From contig JAKFGP010000022.1 in NCBI GenBank assembly GCA_021502835.1, positions 1 to 64,000 on the forward strand: a DNA stretch of 64,000 bases, read 5' to 3'. Below are positions 22,495-33,251 of this stretch, in pieces. Below the pieces are notes generated by a model. That model did not search any database. It was not told the DNA's origin and saw nothing but the letters and a program-made list of their open reading frames with translations. The first letter of the stretch is position 1; each line of letters opens with the position of its first letter. The translations under genes and the position numbers were made by a program. Source of the stretch: Streptomyces thinghirensis. GTDB lineage: Bacteria; Actinomycetota; Actinomycetia; Streptomycetales; Streptomycetaceae.

Positions 22495-22563
22495 TACGGA
22501 TGTGACCTGCCAGGTGCTGGTTCCGGTGATCGTCTCGGCCCGCGAGGTTCCGGCCGCAGTCTG
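22495..22563 (+). pseudogene. Displaced 3' end of the symporter gene (attR side)
   Basis: Reading GTG ACC TGC CAG from 22502, this stretch encodes VTCQVLVPVIVSAREVPAAV then TGA. It matches the recoded copy NVAGQVVAPLIVSARE at 20612 at protein level, but it uses the GC-rich codons of the chromosome. It is the original gene end pushed away by the insertion, and it now has a shortened tail compared with the usual ...REGILDR... ending. Confidence 0.75.
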
Positions 22564-22635
22564 ACCGAGGTGTTCCAGGTGCCGGCGTCGCGCTGACGTC
22601 CTGATCACCGCCGCACGGACCGTACGCTGATTCGC

Positions 22636-23382
22636 ATGGGTGCTGGGAAGACCAAGCGGATGCCGCGTGCGGTCCGTGAGCAGCAGATGCTGGACGCCGC
22701 CGTGAGCGTCTTCGGGCAACGCGGGTACATGGCGGCGTCGATGGACGAGATCGCCGAACTGGCGGGTGTTTCCAAGCCGCTGGTGTATCTGTACCTGAAC
22801 TCGAAGGACGACCTCTTCAGCGCCTGCATCCGCCGCGAGGCCCGCGCCCTCACCGAGGCGGTGCGGGCCGGTGTGCGTCCGGGACTCTCCGCCGACGGGC
22901 AACTCTGGTCGGGGCTGCGGGCGTTCTTCACGCACACTGCGCGCAACCCGGACGCCTGGCGGGTGCTGCACCTGCACGCCCGTACCCACGGCGAGCGGTT
23001 CGCGGCCGAGGTGGCGGCGATGCGGGAGGAGATCGTCGCGTTCGTGACGCAGCTGATCGCCTTTTTTTTTTTTGCGGCGGCGCGGGACGCGCACCGGGAC
23101 CCGCACCTGCCCGAGGACGAGGTCGCCGGGCTGGCCGAGGCGCTGGTCGGCGCCGCCGAGTCGCTCGCCGACTGGGCCGGCGCCACGGAGGGCGTCACCG
23201 CCAAGCAGGCGGCGGCGACCCTGATGAACTTCGCCTGGGCGGGCCTGGGCGACCTGATGGGGGCCGGCCCTGGTCCCCGCCGGAGGACCCCGGGCCGGAG
23301 CCGGTGGCACATGCGGCCCCGGACCAGGCGGTCCCGGACCACGCGGTCCCGGTTCGGGCGACCCCCGGTTCAGGCCGGGTAG
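22636..23382 (+). CDS. TetR-family regulator of the adjacent fatty-acid genes
   Basis: The ATG at 22636 opens MGAGKTKRMPRAVREQQMLD, then a TetR helix-turn-helix (SMDEIAELAGVSKPLVYLYL). The ligand domain contains RNPDAWRVLHLHARTHGERF and GLAEALVGAAESLADWAGAT. A run of twelve T at 23062-23073 encodes four Phe codons where relatives have a mixed sequence, and it is probably an artefact of sequencing. The C-terminus is uncertain after 23260, where a shift changes the reading; the given stop overlaps the convergent MaoC gene by 13 nt. Its position next to the acyl-CoA genes suggests control of that set through the palindrome at 25602. Confidence 0.82.
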   Translation: MGAGKTKRMPRAVREQQMLDAAVSVFGQRGYMAASMDEIAELAGVSKPLVYLYLNSKDDLFSACIRREARALTEAVRAGVRPGLSADGQLWSGLRAFFTHTARNPDAWRVLHLHARTHGERFAAEVAAMREEIVAFVTQLIAFFFFAAARDAHRDPHLPEDEVAGLAEALVGAAESLADWAGATEGVTAKQAAATLMNFAWAGLGDLMGAGPGPRRRTPGRSRWHMRPRTRRSRTTRSRFGRPPVQAG

Positions 23383-24231
23383 GGCCCGACCTCGCCGGAC
23401 AGGTGCAGCCGCCCCTCGTCGCCGCGCAGCTCGAACCGCCCGTCCCCGGCCCCGTACGTCACCGTGCCCGGCAGCAGCACCGGCGCCCGGAAGTCCGCCC
23501 GCACCACGGCCGCGTCCGGCGTCCCGTGCTCGGCGAGGCACCGGGCCACGGTCCACATGCCGTGCGCGATGGCCCGCGGGAAGCCGAACAGGCGGGCGGT
23601 GAGCGGGTGCAGGTGGATCGGGTTGCGGTCCCCGGAGGCGGCACCGTAGCGCCGTCCGACGTCACCGGCGAGGCTGCCATTCGGCGCGGGCGGGAGGGCC
23701 TCGGGGTGCGCGGCGGACGATTCCCGGGAAGTGTGTCCGGCTGTGCGGTGCCTGGCCAGGTAGGTGCTGCGTGACTCCCACACGAGGTCCGTGCCGGCCC
23801 GCAGCTCCGTCACGGTCGTGGCCTCGGTCCCGCGCCGGTGCGGCGCCAGGCCCTCGACGTACGCGGTGAGTTCGTACTCGGCGGTCGCGGGCATGGTGGC
23901 CCGCCGGGTGATGCCGATCGACGTGTGGACGAGCCCGGGCAGCGGCAGCGGGAATTCCCGGCCGCTCATCAGCCGCATGGCCATCGGGAAGGCCAGCACG
24001 TGCGGGTACGTCACCGGAAGCGCGTCCGCCCCCGTCGGGAACCCGCACACCCTCTCGTAGGCGGCCAGCCGCGCGAGGTCCACGCGCAGGCCGGGCAGCA
24101 CCAGCCGGGTACGGGGAAGTCCGCGTCCGGACGGGGCCGCTTAGGGGGGACAGCAGGGCGCCGCGAAGGAGAAGCGGCGGGAGGGCGGGGACGCCGGTCA
24201 GCGTGTTCGTGGTGCGGGCCGCGGTGGTCAT
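23370..24231 (-). CDS. htdX: HtdX-like MaoC dehydratase
   Basis: This is a double hot-dog (R)-specific 3-hydroxyacyl dehydratase/hydratase of about 285 residues. The ATG at 24231 overlaps the stop of the FabG4-like gene (TGATG). The start reads [20 protein letters not shown]. The first hot-dog holds VCGFPTGADALPVTYPHVLA, and the second carries the hydratase motif GDRNPIHLHPLTARLFGFP with the Asp-His pair, followed by AIAHGMWTVARCL. A shift lies near 24140. The order MaoC-FabG-thiolase matches htdX-fabG4-fadA2 (Rv0241c-Rv0243) of M. tuberculosis, on which the symbol is based. Confidence 0.85.
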
Positions 24232-25533
24232 CACGCCCCCAGCAGGCTCTGCCCGCAGACCCGCACGACCTGGCCGTTGACCGCGCCAGAGGCCGGGTGC
24301 GCGAGCCAGGCGGTGGTCTCGGCGACGTCGGCCGGCAGGCCGCCCTGGGCGAGGGAGTTCATGCGGCGGCCGGCCTCGCGGATGAACAGGGGGACCGCCG
24401 CCGTCATCTTCGTCTCGATGAATCCCGGCGCGACCGCGTTCACCGTCACCCCGTGCTCGGCGAGCGCGCGCGGCGCGAGGGAGCGGACCAGGCCGGCGAT
24501 CCCTGCCTTGCTCGCGCCGTAGTTGGTCTGGCCCGCGTTGCCCGCGAGGCCCGCGATGGAGGCCGTCGCGACGATCCGGCCGCCCCGGTTCAGCGTGCCG
24601 GCCGCGAGCAGCGCGTCCGTGGTGCGCAGGACGCTCGCGAGGTTGACGTCGAGGACGGAACTCCAGCGTTCGGCGTCCATGTTGGCCAGGCGCCGGTCGC
24701 GGGTGATGCCCGCGTTGTCGGATCAGGACGTCGAGCCCGCCGGGCAGGGCTGCGGCGATGCGTTCGCCCGCGTCGGCGGCGGTGAATGTCGAGCGCGAGG
24801 GCGGAGCCGCCGAGGCGCTCGGCGACCTTTCGCGCCTCCTCCTCGGCCCGGCGGCACGTCGGGGACGACGACGTGGGCGCCCTGCCCGGCCAGCGTCGCG
24901 GCGGCCGCCGCGCCGATGCCGCGTGCGGCGCCGGTGACCAGCGCGGTGCGTCCGGCGAGGGGGAGGTCCCAGTCGTCGGGGGTGGTGACCGGGGTGTCGG
25001 CCGCTTGGACCTCGATCACCTGGCCGCTGACGTAGGCGGAGGCGGGGAGAGGAGGAAGCGCAGGGTGGACTCGGCGGCGTCGGTGTCGGCGTCGCCGAGC
25101 CGGACGAGGTTGACCGTCCTGCCCCTCCGATCTCCTTGCCGAGCGAGCGCGTGAAGCCCTCCAGCGCCTGCTGGGCGGCGGCCTGGTGGTGGTCGGCGGG
25201 GTCGAGCGGGGCGCCGAGCACGACCACCCGGCCGCTCGCGGCGACGGACCGTACGACGGGGTGCAGGGCGGCGTGCACCTCGGCGAGCGAGTCGACGTCC
25301 CGGACACCGGTGGCGTCGAGGACGACGGCGGCGGGGCGTCCGGCGTCGTCCGGGCCGAGTCCCGTTCGGGTGAGTACGGGGCGAGGTCGAGGTCCGACTT
25401 GCCCGCGGTGAGGTGCAGCAGGCCGCCGGTGAGTGAGCGGCGTTCGAGCGGGGCGGGCTGTGGGAGTCCCAGCCGGCGGGTGAGGAAGCGGCCGGGTGCG
25501 GTGCCCGTGAAGCTGGAGATAGCGGTCGGCCAT
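24231..25533 (-). CDS. fabG4: FabG4-like high-molecular-weight 3-oxoacyl reductase
   Basis: This protein of about 435 residues is twice the length of a usual SDR. It has an N-terminal degenerate Rossmann half ([35 protein letters not shown]) and a C-terminal active SDR. The active half shows an NAD-binding start near [20 protein letters not shown], a catalytic Ser in [11 protein letters not shown] and the YxxxK motif in [18 protein letters not shown] specific ending, [11 protein letters not shown], follows. This two-domain layout defines the FabG4/HMwFabG type, which reduces 3-oxoacyl-CoA in mycobacteria. The ATG at 25533 reads MADRYLQL. At least five shifts occur, most between 24720 and 25130. 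Confidence 0.85.
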
Positions 25534-25570
25534 GTCCTGTCTCCCCAACGACTCTGTCGTGCCCACGAGT

Positions 25571-25640
25571 GCCTGCTCTTGCCTGCTCTTGCTTACTCTT
25601 GCTTACTCTGGAGTAAGGTTACCGGAGGTAAGCCTATGTC
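25571..25640. promoter_or_regulatory. Divergent promoter with repeats and a TTAC palindrome
   Basis: Between the divergent fabG4-like and thiolase genes lie four tandem 10-mers of the form GC(C/T)T(G/A)CTCT(T/G) at 25571-25610. The palindrome CTTACTC-tg-GAGTAAG at 25602-25617 overlaps the last one, and a further TTACCGGAGGTAAG imperfect palindrome follows at 25619-25632. Palindromes of this kind are typical of TetR operators; the TetR gene at 22636 is the natural candidate. Confidence 0.65.
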
Positions 25641-25661
25641 ACGGGTGAGGAGCAGGTCGAG

Positions 25662-26945
25662 ATGAACCCTCTGCCGGCGCAGTCGACGCGCCGCGTCGCG
25701 GTCATCGCGGGCGCGCGTCCCCTTCGCCCGCTCCGACGGGCCGTACGCCACCGCCTCCAACCAGGAGATGCTCACCGCGGCCCTCGACGGCCTGGTCGAG
25801 CGCCACGGACTCCAAGGGCCGGGGAGGTCGGTGAGTTCGTCGCCGGCGCGGTCCTCAAGCACAGCCGCGACTTCAACCTCGCCCGCGAGACGGTCCTCGG
25901 CTCGGCCCTGCACCCGTCCACCCCCGCGTACGACATCCAGCAGGCCTGCGGCACCGGCCTCCAGGCCGTGATCGCCGCCGCCAACAAGATCGCTCTCGGT
26001 CAGACCGGGTCGGCGATCGCGGGCGGCGCGGACACGGCGAGCGACGCGCCCCTGGGCGTCAACGACCGCCTGCGCCGCATCCTGCTGGAGGCCCGCCGGG
26101 CGAAGTCCCTCGGCGGCCGGGCGAAGGCGCTGGCCAAGGTCCGCCCGGGCCATCTGGTCCCCGACATCCCGCGCAACGCCGAACCGCTCACCGGCCTGTC
26201 GATGGGCGAGCACGCAGCGGTCACCGCCCGGGCCTGGGGCGTCACGCGCGAGGCCCAGGACGAACTGGCCGCCACGAGCCACCGGCGGCTGGCGGCGGCG
26301 TACGAACGCGGCTTCTTCCAGGACCTGGTGGTCCCCTTCCGGGGGCCTGTCCCGCGACCAGAACCTGCGTCCCGGCTCGACGGTGGAGCAACTGGCCGCG
26401 CTGAGGCCCGTGTTCGGTCTTTCCGGCCCCGACCCCACGATGACGGCGGGCAACTCGACACCCCTGACGGACGGTGCGGCGACGGTGCTGCTGGCGAGCG
26501 AGGAGTGGGCCGAGGCGCGCGGCCTTGAGCCCCTCGCCCACCTCACGGCGTACGAGACGGCGGCCGTGGACTTCGTCGGCGGCGACGTCGCGGGCGGCGA
26601 GGACGGGTTGCTGATGGCCCCGGCGTACGCGGTTCCGCGCATGCTGGAGCGCGCCGGGCTCGGGATCGAGGACTTCGACCTGGTCGAGATCCACGAGGCG
26701 TTCGCGTCCCAGGTGCTGGCCACGCTGGCGGCCTGGGAGAAGCGGGGCCTGGCCCCGGTGGACCGGGCCCGCCTGAACGTGGCCGGCTCCTCCCTCGCCA
26801 CCGGACACCCCTTCGCCGCGACCGGCGCCCGCATCGTGCGACGCTGGCCGGGCTGCTCGCCGAGCGGGGCGGTCCCGGGCGCGGCCTGATCTCCGTCTGC
26901 GCGGCGGGCGGTCAGGGCGTCACGGCCATACTGGAACGAACGTGA
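25662..26945 (+). CDS. fadA2: FadA2-like acetyl-CoA C-acyltransferase (thiolase)
   Basis: This is a degradative-type thiolase of about 428 residues. The start ATG 25662 reads MNPLPAQSTRRVAVIAGAR. The nucleophile Cys is in DIQQACGTGLQAVIAAANK. Other motifs are GGADTASDAPLGVNDRLR, TGLSMGEHAAVTARAWGV, the C-terminal catalytic elements IHEAFASQVLATLAAW and AGSSLATGHPFAATGARI (GHP motif), and the second Cys in SVCAAGGQG. Shifts occur near 25720, 25815, 26345 and 26840. It is transcribed away from fabG4, as in mycobacteria. Confidence 0.9.
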
Positions 26946-27184
26946 CCTACTGGCAGGTAACCCCCGAGGCTGCACACGTCCGGCGCGGGACCATCCCCGA
27001 ACCCGCACGAACTCCCCACGAGGGCCCCGTACGATCCCGACACTGACCGCCGGTAACCCATGTCCGCGGAACCCGGCGATGAACGCCTCGGCGCGCGAGG
27101 CACGTACGTCATGCAGCAGAGCAGCGACAGCCGAGCCAGTGACAGCAGAAGCAGTCTCGCCGCTGCACGTCCCAGGAGCCGCCC

Positions 27185-29114
27185 GTGTCCACCCCGCTTC
27201 CCTCCTTCGCCGCATCCGCCGCCTACGCCGACTCGCCCGGCCCCACCCCTGGTGGCGCCCGAGACGCGGCGGCTGGACGGGGCCGTACGGGAGGCGTACG
27301 TACCACCGTTCGCCCCGCCGGCGCGGCGCGGCTCGCTCGCCGACCTGCCCTTCGACAACGCGGTCGCGGCCGGGGACCAGGTGGTCCTCAGCCGCAGATC
27401 ACCGGACGGGGACTGGTCCGACGTGACGGCGGCCGGGTTCGCCGAACAGGTGCTGGCGGTGGCCAAGGGCATGATCTCCGAGGGCCTGACGCCGGGCGAC
27501 CGCATCGCGATCATGGCCCGGACGACGTACGAGTGGACGCTGCTCGACTTCGCCGCGTGGGCGGCCGGCCTGGTCACCGTCCCCGTCTACCCGACCTCCT
27601 CCTCTTCCAGACGCGCTGGATCCTCCAGGACTCCGGCGCCGTCACCCTGGTCACCGAGGACCACCGCGCAGGCGCGCGCCCTCGGTCCCGAGCTGGACCG
27701 CATCCCCGACCTCAAACACCTGTGGATCATGGAGAAGGGGCATGTGGAGCGGCTGGCCGAGCTGGGTGAGCGGGTGCCGGACGCGGAGGTGGAGGTCCGC
27801 CGGGCATGCTGAGCCCGAGCACGCTCGCCACCCTCATCTACACCTCGGGCACCACCTGCCGCCCGAAGGGCTGCGCGCTGACCCACGGCAACTTCTTCGC
27901 CGAGGTCGACAACGCGATCGAGCTGCTCTACCCCGTCTTCAAGGCCAAGACGGGCGACGACCCTCGGTCCTGCTCTTCCTCCCCATGTCCCACGTCTTCG
28001 GCCGCATGGTCGCCGTGGCCTGCGTCCGCGTCCCGGGTCCGCCTCGGCCACGCGCCGAGCCTGAAGCCGGAGGACCTGCTGCCCGACCTGGCGGCCTTCC
28101 GCCCGACCTGCCTCCTCACCATCCCTACATGCTGGAGAAGGTCTTCAACAGCGCCAGCGCCGAGGCCGAGTCGGGCGGCCGGGCCTCGGCCTTCGACCGC
28201 GCCGTCCCGGTGGCCGAGCGCTACGGCGAGGCCATGGAGGCCCGCCAGGCGGGCACGGGCGGCGGCCCGGGCCGCGCCCTGAAGACCGCCCGCTCCTTCT
28301 ACGACCCCCTCGTCTACCGGAAGATCCGCAATGCCATGGGCGGCCGGGTCCGGTACGCCATCTGCGGCGGCTCACCGCTCGGCCGCCGCCTGGCCGCCTT
28401 CTACGCCGGGGCCGGCATCGAGATCTTCGAGGGCTACGGCCTCACCGAGACGACGGCCGCGGCGACGGTGACGCCCCCGCTGAAGCCGCGCCTCGGCACG
28501 GTCGGCTGGCCGCTGCCTCGGCACCCGCATCCGGATCGCCGCCGACGGCGAGATCCTGGTCGCCGGCGACCAGGTCCTGCACGGCTACTGGGACCCGCAG
28601 GCGGGCGGCGTCGTCCAGGCCGCGCCCGACGGCTGGTTCGCCACCGGCGACATCGGAAGCCTGGACGACGAGGGATACCTGACGATCACCGGCCGCAAGA
28701 AGGAACTGCTGATCACCGCGGGCGGCAAGAGCGTCGCCCCGGCCCCGCTGGAGAACTGGCTGCGCTCCCACCCCTGATCTCCCAGTGCATCGTCCTGGGC
28801 GACCGCCGCCCCTATGTGAGCGCCCTGTTCACCCTCGACCCCGACGGCGTCACCCACTGGCGCCGCATGAACGGCAAGCATCCGGTGCCGCCGGAGCTGC
28901 TGACCGACGACGAGGAGGTACTGGCGGTGCTCCAGCGCGCGGTCGACGAGGCCAACAAGCTCGTCTCCCGCCCGGAGTCCATCCGCCGCTTCGCCGTCCT
29001 GCCGAGGGACTCCACGGAGTGGGAGGGCCATCTGACCCCTCGATGAAGCTCCGGCGCGAGGTGATCATGCGGGACTTCGCGGGGGCGGTGGAGGGGCTGT
29101 ACGGCGCCCCGTAG
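27185..29114 (+). CDS. fadD: Long-chain fatty acid-CoA ligase (FadD15-like)
   Basis: This is an adenylate-forming ligase of about 640 residues. The GTG at 27185 starts STPLPSFAASAAYADSPGP; the open frame upstream of it is not family-like. Motifs are ATLIYTSGTTCRPKGCALTH (the ATP-binding loop, where the usual Gly after GTT is Cys), GGSPLGRRLAAFYAGAGIEI, FEGYGLTETTAAATV, WFATGDIGSLDDEGYLTITG and GRKKELLITAGGKSVAP. The C-terminal domain ends MKLRREVIMRDFAGAVEGLY. Shifts occur near 27600, 27960, 28120, 28520, 28770 and 29035. The stop TAG is part of the following inverted repeat. Confidence 0.9.
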
Positions 29115-29198
29115 GGCCTGTCGTTTGGATCAGGTCGGCTGAGAGAACTTGCGCCTTGCCGCCCCGCGACGTCGGCAAGATCCAAACGACAGGCCCTA
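29112..29198. terminator. 20 bp perfect inverted repeat between convergent genes
   Basis: TAGGGCCTGTCGTTTGGATC at 29112-29131 is matched exactly by its complement at 29179-29198, with a 47 nt centre. The left arm begins with the fadD stop codon and the right arm ends 14 nt before the methyltransferase stop. The placement suggests a bidirectional terminator; the long loop and the perfect arms also resemble ends of a small non-autonomous repeat element seen in other Streptomyces. Confidence 0.75.
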
Positions 29199-29211
29199 GG
29201 CCGGTGTGCGC

Positions 29212-29888
29212 TCAGCGGCGGGCGATCAGGCAGGCCTGCGGGACCTTCGTGGAGGTGTCCTCCTCCTGCACGCACGGTCCGCGACAGCACGGCGAAACCG
29301 GCCTTCCAGCAGCTCCGCCATCGGCTCCGGTCGCCGCCGCTCGAAGTCCAGGGCGACCGGATGGCCGAAGGGGCGGTCGAAGTGGTGGGGCTCGTCCCCG
29401 ACCTGGAAGGCGAGGAGCAGATCCCGCCGGGGGCCAGCACGCGCCGCAGCTCGCCGAAGAGGTCCGGCAGCCGCTCCCACGGAGTGTGGATCGACGAGTA
29501 CCAGGAGACCGCGCCGGCGAGAGCGCCGTCGGGCAGGTCCAGCTCCAGCATGGAGCCCTGCTCGAACCGCAGGTCCGGGCTCTCGCGGCGCGCGATCGCG
29601 ACCATCGAGGCGGAGAGGTCGAGGCCGAAGACCCGCAGGCCGAGCGAGGCGAGGTGGGCGGGTGACCCGGCCGGGCCCGCAGCCCAGGTCGGCCACCTGC
29701 CCCTCCGGTCCCACCAGCTCGGCGAAGGCGCCCATCAGGCCCTGGTCCAGCGGTGTGCCGGCGCCCGTGGCGCGGAAGCGGTCCGCGTAGTCCTCGGCGA
29801 TGGCGTCGTAGAAGGTCCGGGTGGTGTCCAGGAAGCCCGTGTCGTGGCGGATGCCGTGTCCGGTGTCGTGGCGGGTGTCGTCGGTCAT
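29212..29888 (-). CDS. Class I SAM-dependent methyltransferase
   Basis: This protein of about 225 residues starts at ATG 29888. The segment LDTTRTFYDAIAEDYADRFR is typical of the ubiE-like group. The SAM-binding glycine motif is VADLGCGPGRVT, followed after a shift by a FGLDLSASMVAIARRESP-like acidic-loop segment, then GSMLELDLPDGALAGAVSWY and LRRVLAPGGDLLLAFQVGDE. The corrected C-terminus ends ACLIARR at 29212. The acceptor substrate is unknown. It converges on fadD. Confidence 0.85.
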
Positions 29889-29993
29889 GGCGGGACCCTA
29901 GCGCCCGGTACCGACAGTCGGCCGCCGGAACGAGTTGCGGCCGGAACTCGCCGAGAATTCAGCGAGAATTCAGAAAGAAAGGTCCGGAAGGGC

Positions 29994-30028
29994 AGGAGCC
30001 CCGTCGCCGAAACGGCGCGGGGCTCCTT
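29994..30028 (-). terminator. Terminator of the cold-shock gene
   Basis: AGGAGCCCCGTCGCCG at 29994-30009 pairs with CGGCGCGGGGCTCCTT at 30013-30028 across AAA, with one mismatch. On the minus strand it lies 16 nt after the cold-shock gene stop and is followed by a T-rich stretch (CCTTTCTTTCTGAA). Confidence 0.85.
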
Positions 30029-30043
30029 GGGTACTGCTGTCAA

Positions 30044-30248
30044 TCAGACAGGAGTGACATTCTCCGCCTGCGGGCCCTTCGGACCCCTGCGTGACGTCGA
30101 AGGACACCTGCTGGTTCTCCTCGAGGGAACGGAATCCCTGAGCGTTGATCGCGGAGTAGTGGACGAAGACGTCCGGGCCGCCGCCTTCCTGGGCGATGAA
30201 ACCAAAGCCCTTTTCGGCGTTGAACCACTTCACGGTTCCGGTAGCCAT
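30044..30248 (-). CDS. Cold-shock protein (CspA/ScoF type)
   Basis: This protein of about 67 residues starts [20 protein letters not shown] at ATG 30248. It carries the RNA-binding motifs RNP1 (KGFGFI) and RNP2 (VFVHYSAI), then [18 protein letters not shown] single shift near 30085 hides the true end, which reads QAENVTPV with TGA at 30044. These single OB-fold proteins bind single-stranded RNA and DNA. The ribosome site is AAGGAGGG, 6 nt upstream of the ATG. Confidence 0.92.
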
Positions 30249-31388
<1,140 letters not shown>

Positions 31389-31462
31389 TCGCACCGGTCC
31401 CCCGGCACGGCGGGCCCACTACCCTGCTCCCAGGTACTGGCGTACGGGGAGGGGTGGGCGCC

Positions 31463-33157
31463 ATGCAGCCGCTCGATGTCGACGAACTCCACCGCGGTGG
31501 GGCCCTACCGGTTGCTCGGCCGGCTGGGCTCCGGCGGCATGGGCCGGGTCTACCTGGGCCGCAGCGCCGGCGGCCGCACCGTCGCCGTGAAGATCGTGCA
31601 CCCGCACTTCGCGCTCGACGAGGAGTTCCGGGCCCGGTTCCGGCGCGAGGTGGACGCCGCGCGCAGGGTGGGCGGCGCCTGGACCGCGCCCGTACTGGAC
31701 GCGGACCTCGAGGCGCGCGTGCCGTGGGTCGCCACGGCGTACGCGGCCGGTCCGTCCCTGACGGCGGCCGTCGCGGACGGCGGCCCACTGCCGGCCCACT
31801 CGGTACGGGCGCTCGGCGCGGGCCTCGGCGAGGCGCTGGCGGCGGTGCACGAGCTGGGCCTCGTCCACCGTGACGTGAAGCCGTCCAACGTCCTCCTCAC
31901 CCTCGACGGCCCCCTCCTGATCGACTTCGGCATCGCCCGCGCGACGGACGGCACGGCGTCCCTGACCTCGACGGGCGTCTCGATCGGCTCGCCCGGTTAC
32001 ATGTCCCCCGAGCAGATCCTCGGCAAGGGCGTCACGGGCGCGGCCGACGTGTTCTCGCTGGGCGCCGTCCTCGCCTTCGCGGCGATGGGCGCGCCGCCCT
32101 TCCCGGGGGACTCCTCGGCCGCCCTCCTCTACAAGGTCGTCCACGAGGAGCCGCAGCTCGGCGCCCTGGACGGCGGAACGGGCGGGACGCCGGACGCGGA
32201 GCTGCGGGACCTGGTGGCGGCGTGCCTGTCCAAGGACCCGGCCGCCCGGCCGACCCCCGGGGAGGTGGCCCGGCGCCTCGCACCCGAGGGCGCCGCCCGC
32301 CTGGTGACCGGCGGCTGGCTGCCGGGAGCACTGGTGGAGCGGGTCAGCCGGAGCGCCGTACAGCTGCTGAACCTGGAGGCGGCGGAGTCGTCGTCCGGGC
32401 CGGCGTCGGGACCTGTGGGGTTCAGCCGGCCGTCGGTGGGAGCGCCGGGCTCGGTGGGAGCGCCGGGCTCGGTCGGCGGGCGGGCTCGGTCGGCGGGGCG
32501 GCGCCCGGCGTCTTCGGGCCCCCGCCGGTGATGCCCGCGCCGACGGCGCCCGCCGCCGACGTACCGTCCCGCGCGAGGGCGGCCGCTCGCCGGGGCAAGC
32601 TCGCCTTGTCCGTCGCGGCGACCTCCACCCGGGGCGCCGGTGGCGGCGGCCGGCGGCTGAGCTGCACCGTGGCGCTCGCGGTGGCGGGAGCGTTGGCGGC
32701 GGTGACGGTCGGCTCGGTGTTCGTCCTGGACCTGCTGCCGGGCGAGGGCGGCAAGAACAGCCCGTCCGGTCAGGACACCGCCTCCCAGACACCCTCCACG
32801 CCCCGCGCCGTCCCCGCCCGCTACGTCGGCACCTGGGAGGGCCAGGCCGCCGCCGTCGAGGGCAACCTGCCCCTGGGCACCTTCCGCCTGACCGTCCGCG
32901 AGGCCGAGGTGGGCGAGAAGCTGGGCACCGTGCGCCACACCGACCTCTTCGGCGGCACCTGTGACGACGTACTGACCCTGAAGAAGGTGACGGAGAAGCA
33001 GGTCGTCGCCAGCGCCGTGGGAGCCGAGGGCAACCGCGACGTCTGCAACCAGGCCCTCCACACCGTCCGCCTCACGCCCGTCGGCGACGACCTTCAGTAC
33101 GAGTCCGACAGCAAGGACTCGGGCGGCTCGAAGGCGCGGTTGTCGAAGGTCGAGTAG
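31463..33157 (+). CDS. Membrane Ser/Thr protein kinase with an extracellular sensor
   Basis: This is a Hanks-type kinase of about 564 residues. The start ATG 31463 reads MQPLDVDE and is followed after one shift by VGPYRLLGRLGSGGMGRVYL (Gly-rich loop). Other motifs are TVAVKIV (Lys), LVHRDVKPSNVLL (catalytic loop), LLIDFGIARATDG (DFG) and SIGSPGYMSPEQILGKGVTG. A Pro/Ser/Gly linker with an 18 bp tandem repeat (32436-32470) follows, then one membrane helix (ALAVAGALAAVTVGSVFVLD). The outside domain of about 145 residues contains YVGTWEGQAAAVEGNLPLGT and two Cys. It converges on eccC, whose product has an FHA (phosphothreonine-binding) domain, so EccC is a candidate partner. Confidence 0.9.
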
Positions 33158-33158
33158 G

Positions 33159-33175
33159 CGAGGGCTTCGCCCTCG
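33159..33175. terminator. Short stem-loop between kinase and eccC
   Basis: CGAGGGC-TTC-GCCCTCG is a perfect 7 bp stem with a tight cTTCg-type loop, 2 nt after the kinase stop and 77 nt from the eccC stop. It probably terminates the kinase transcript. Confidence 0.7.
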
Positions 33176-33251
33176 GGTCAGAACCGCGCCCACAAGGCGA
33201 AGCACCGCCCCCGCCGCCCTCCTCCGCCGGTCCGGCCCGAACCGCCGCCGC

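Larger units (their letters stand above)
20612..22510. mobile_element. Small integrase-only element inserted in the symporter gene
   Basis: The element is bounded on the left by the recoded symporter 3' end (20612) and on the right by the displaced original 3' end (22508). It contains the replacement gene end, its terminator, a possible small ORF and one large serine recombinase gene on the minus strand. No excisionase, replication, transfer or phage structural gene is seen in the ~1.9 kb. The exact att core could not be fixed by eye: the left site reads ACGGCGACGAACGTTGC and the right site ACGGTTACGGATGTGAC, sharing only short blocks, as expected for attL/attR of a large serine integrase. 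It is either a minimal cassette or the remnant of a larger phage or ICE. Confidence 0.75.

Noticed and set aside
32436..32500. Tandem repeat considered as a CRISPR-like array
   Set aside because: It is an 18 bp repeat inside the kinase linker coding Gly/Ala/Pro/Ser, without spacers.
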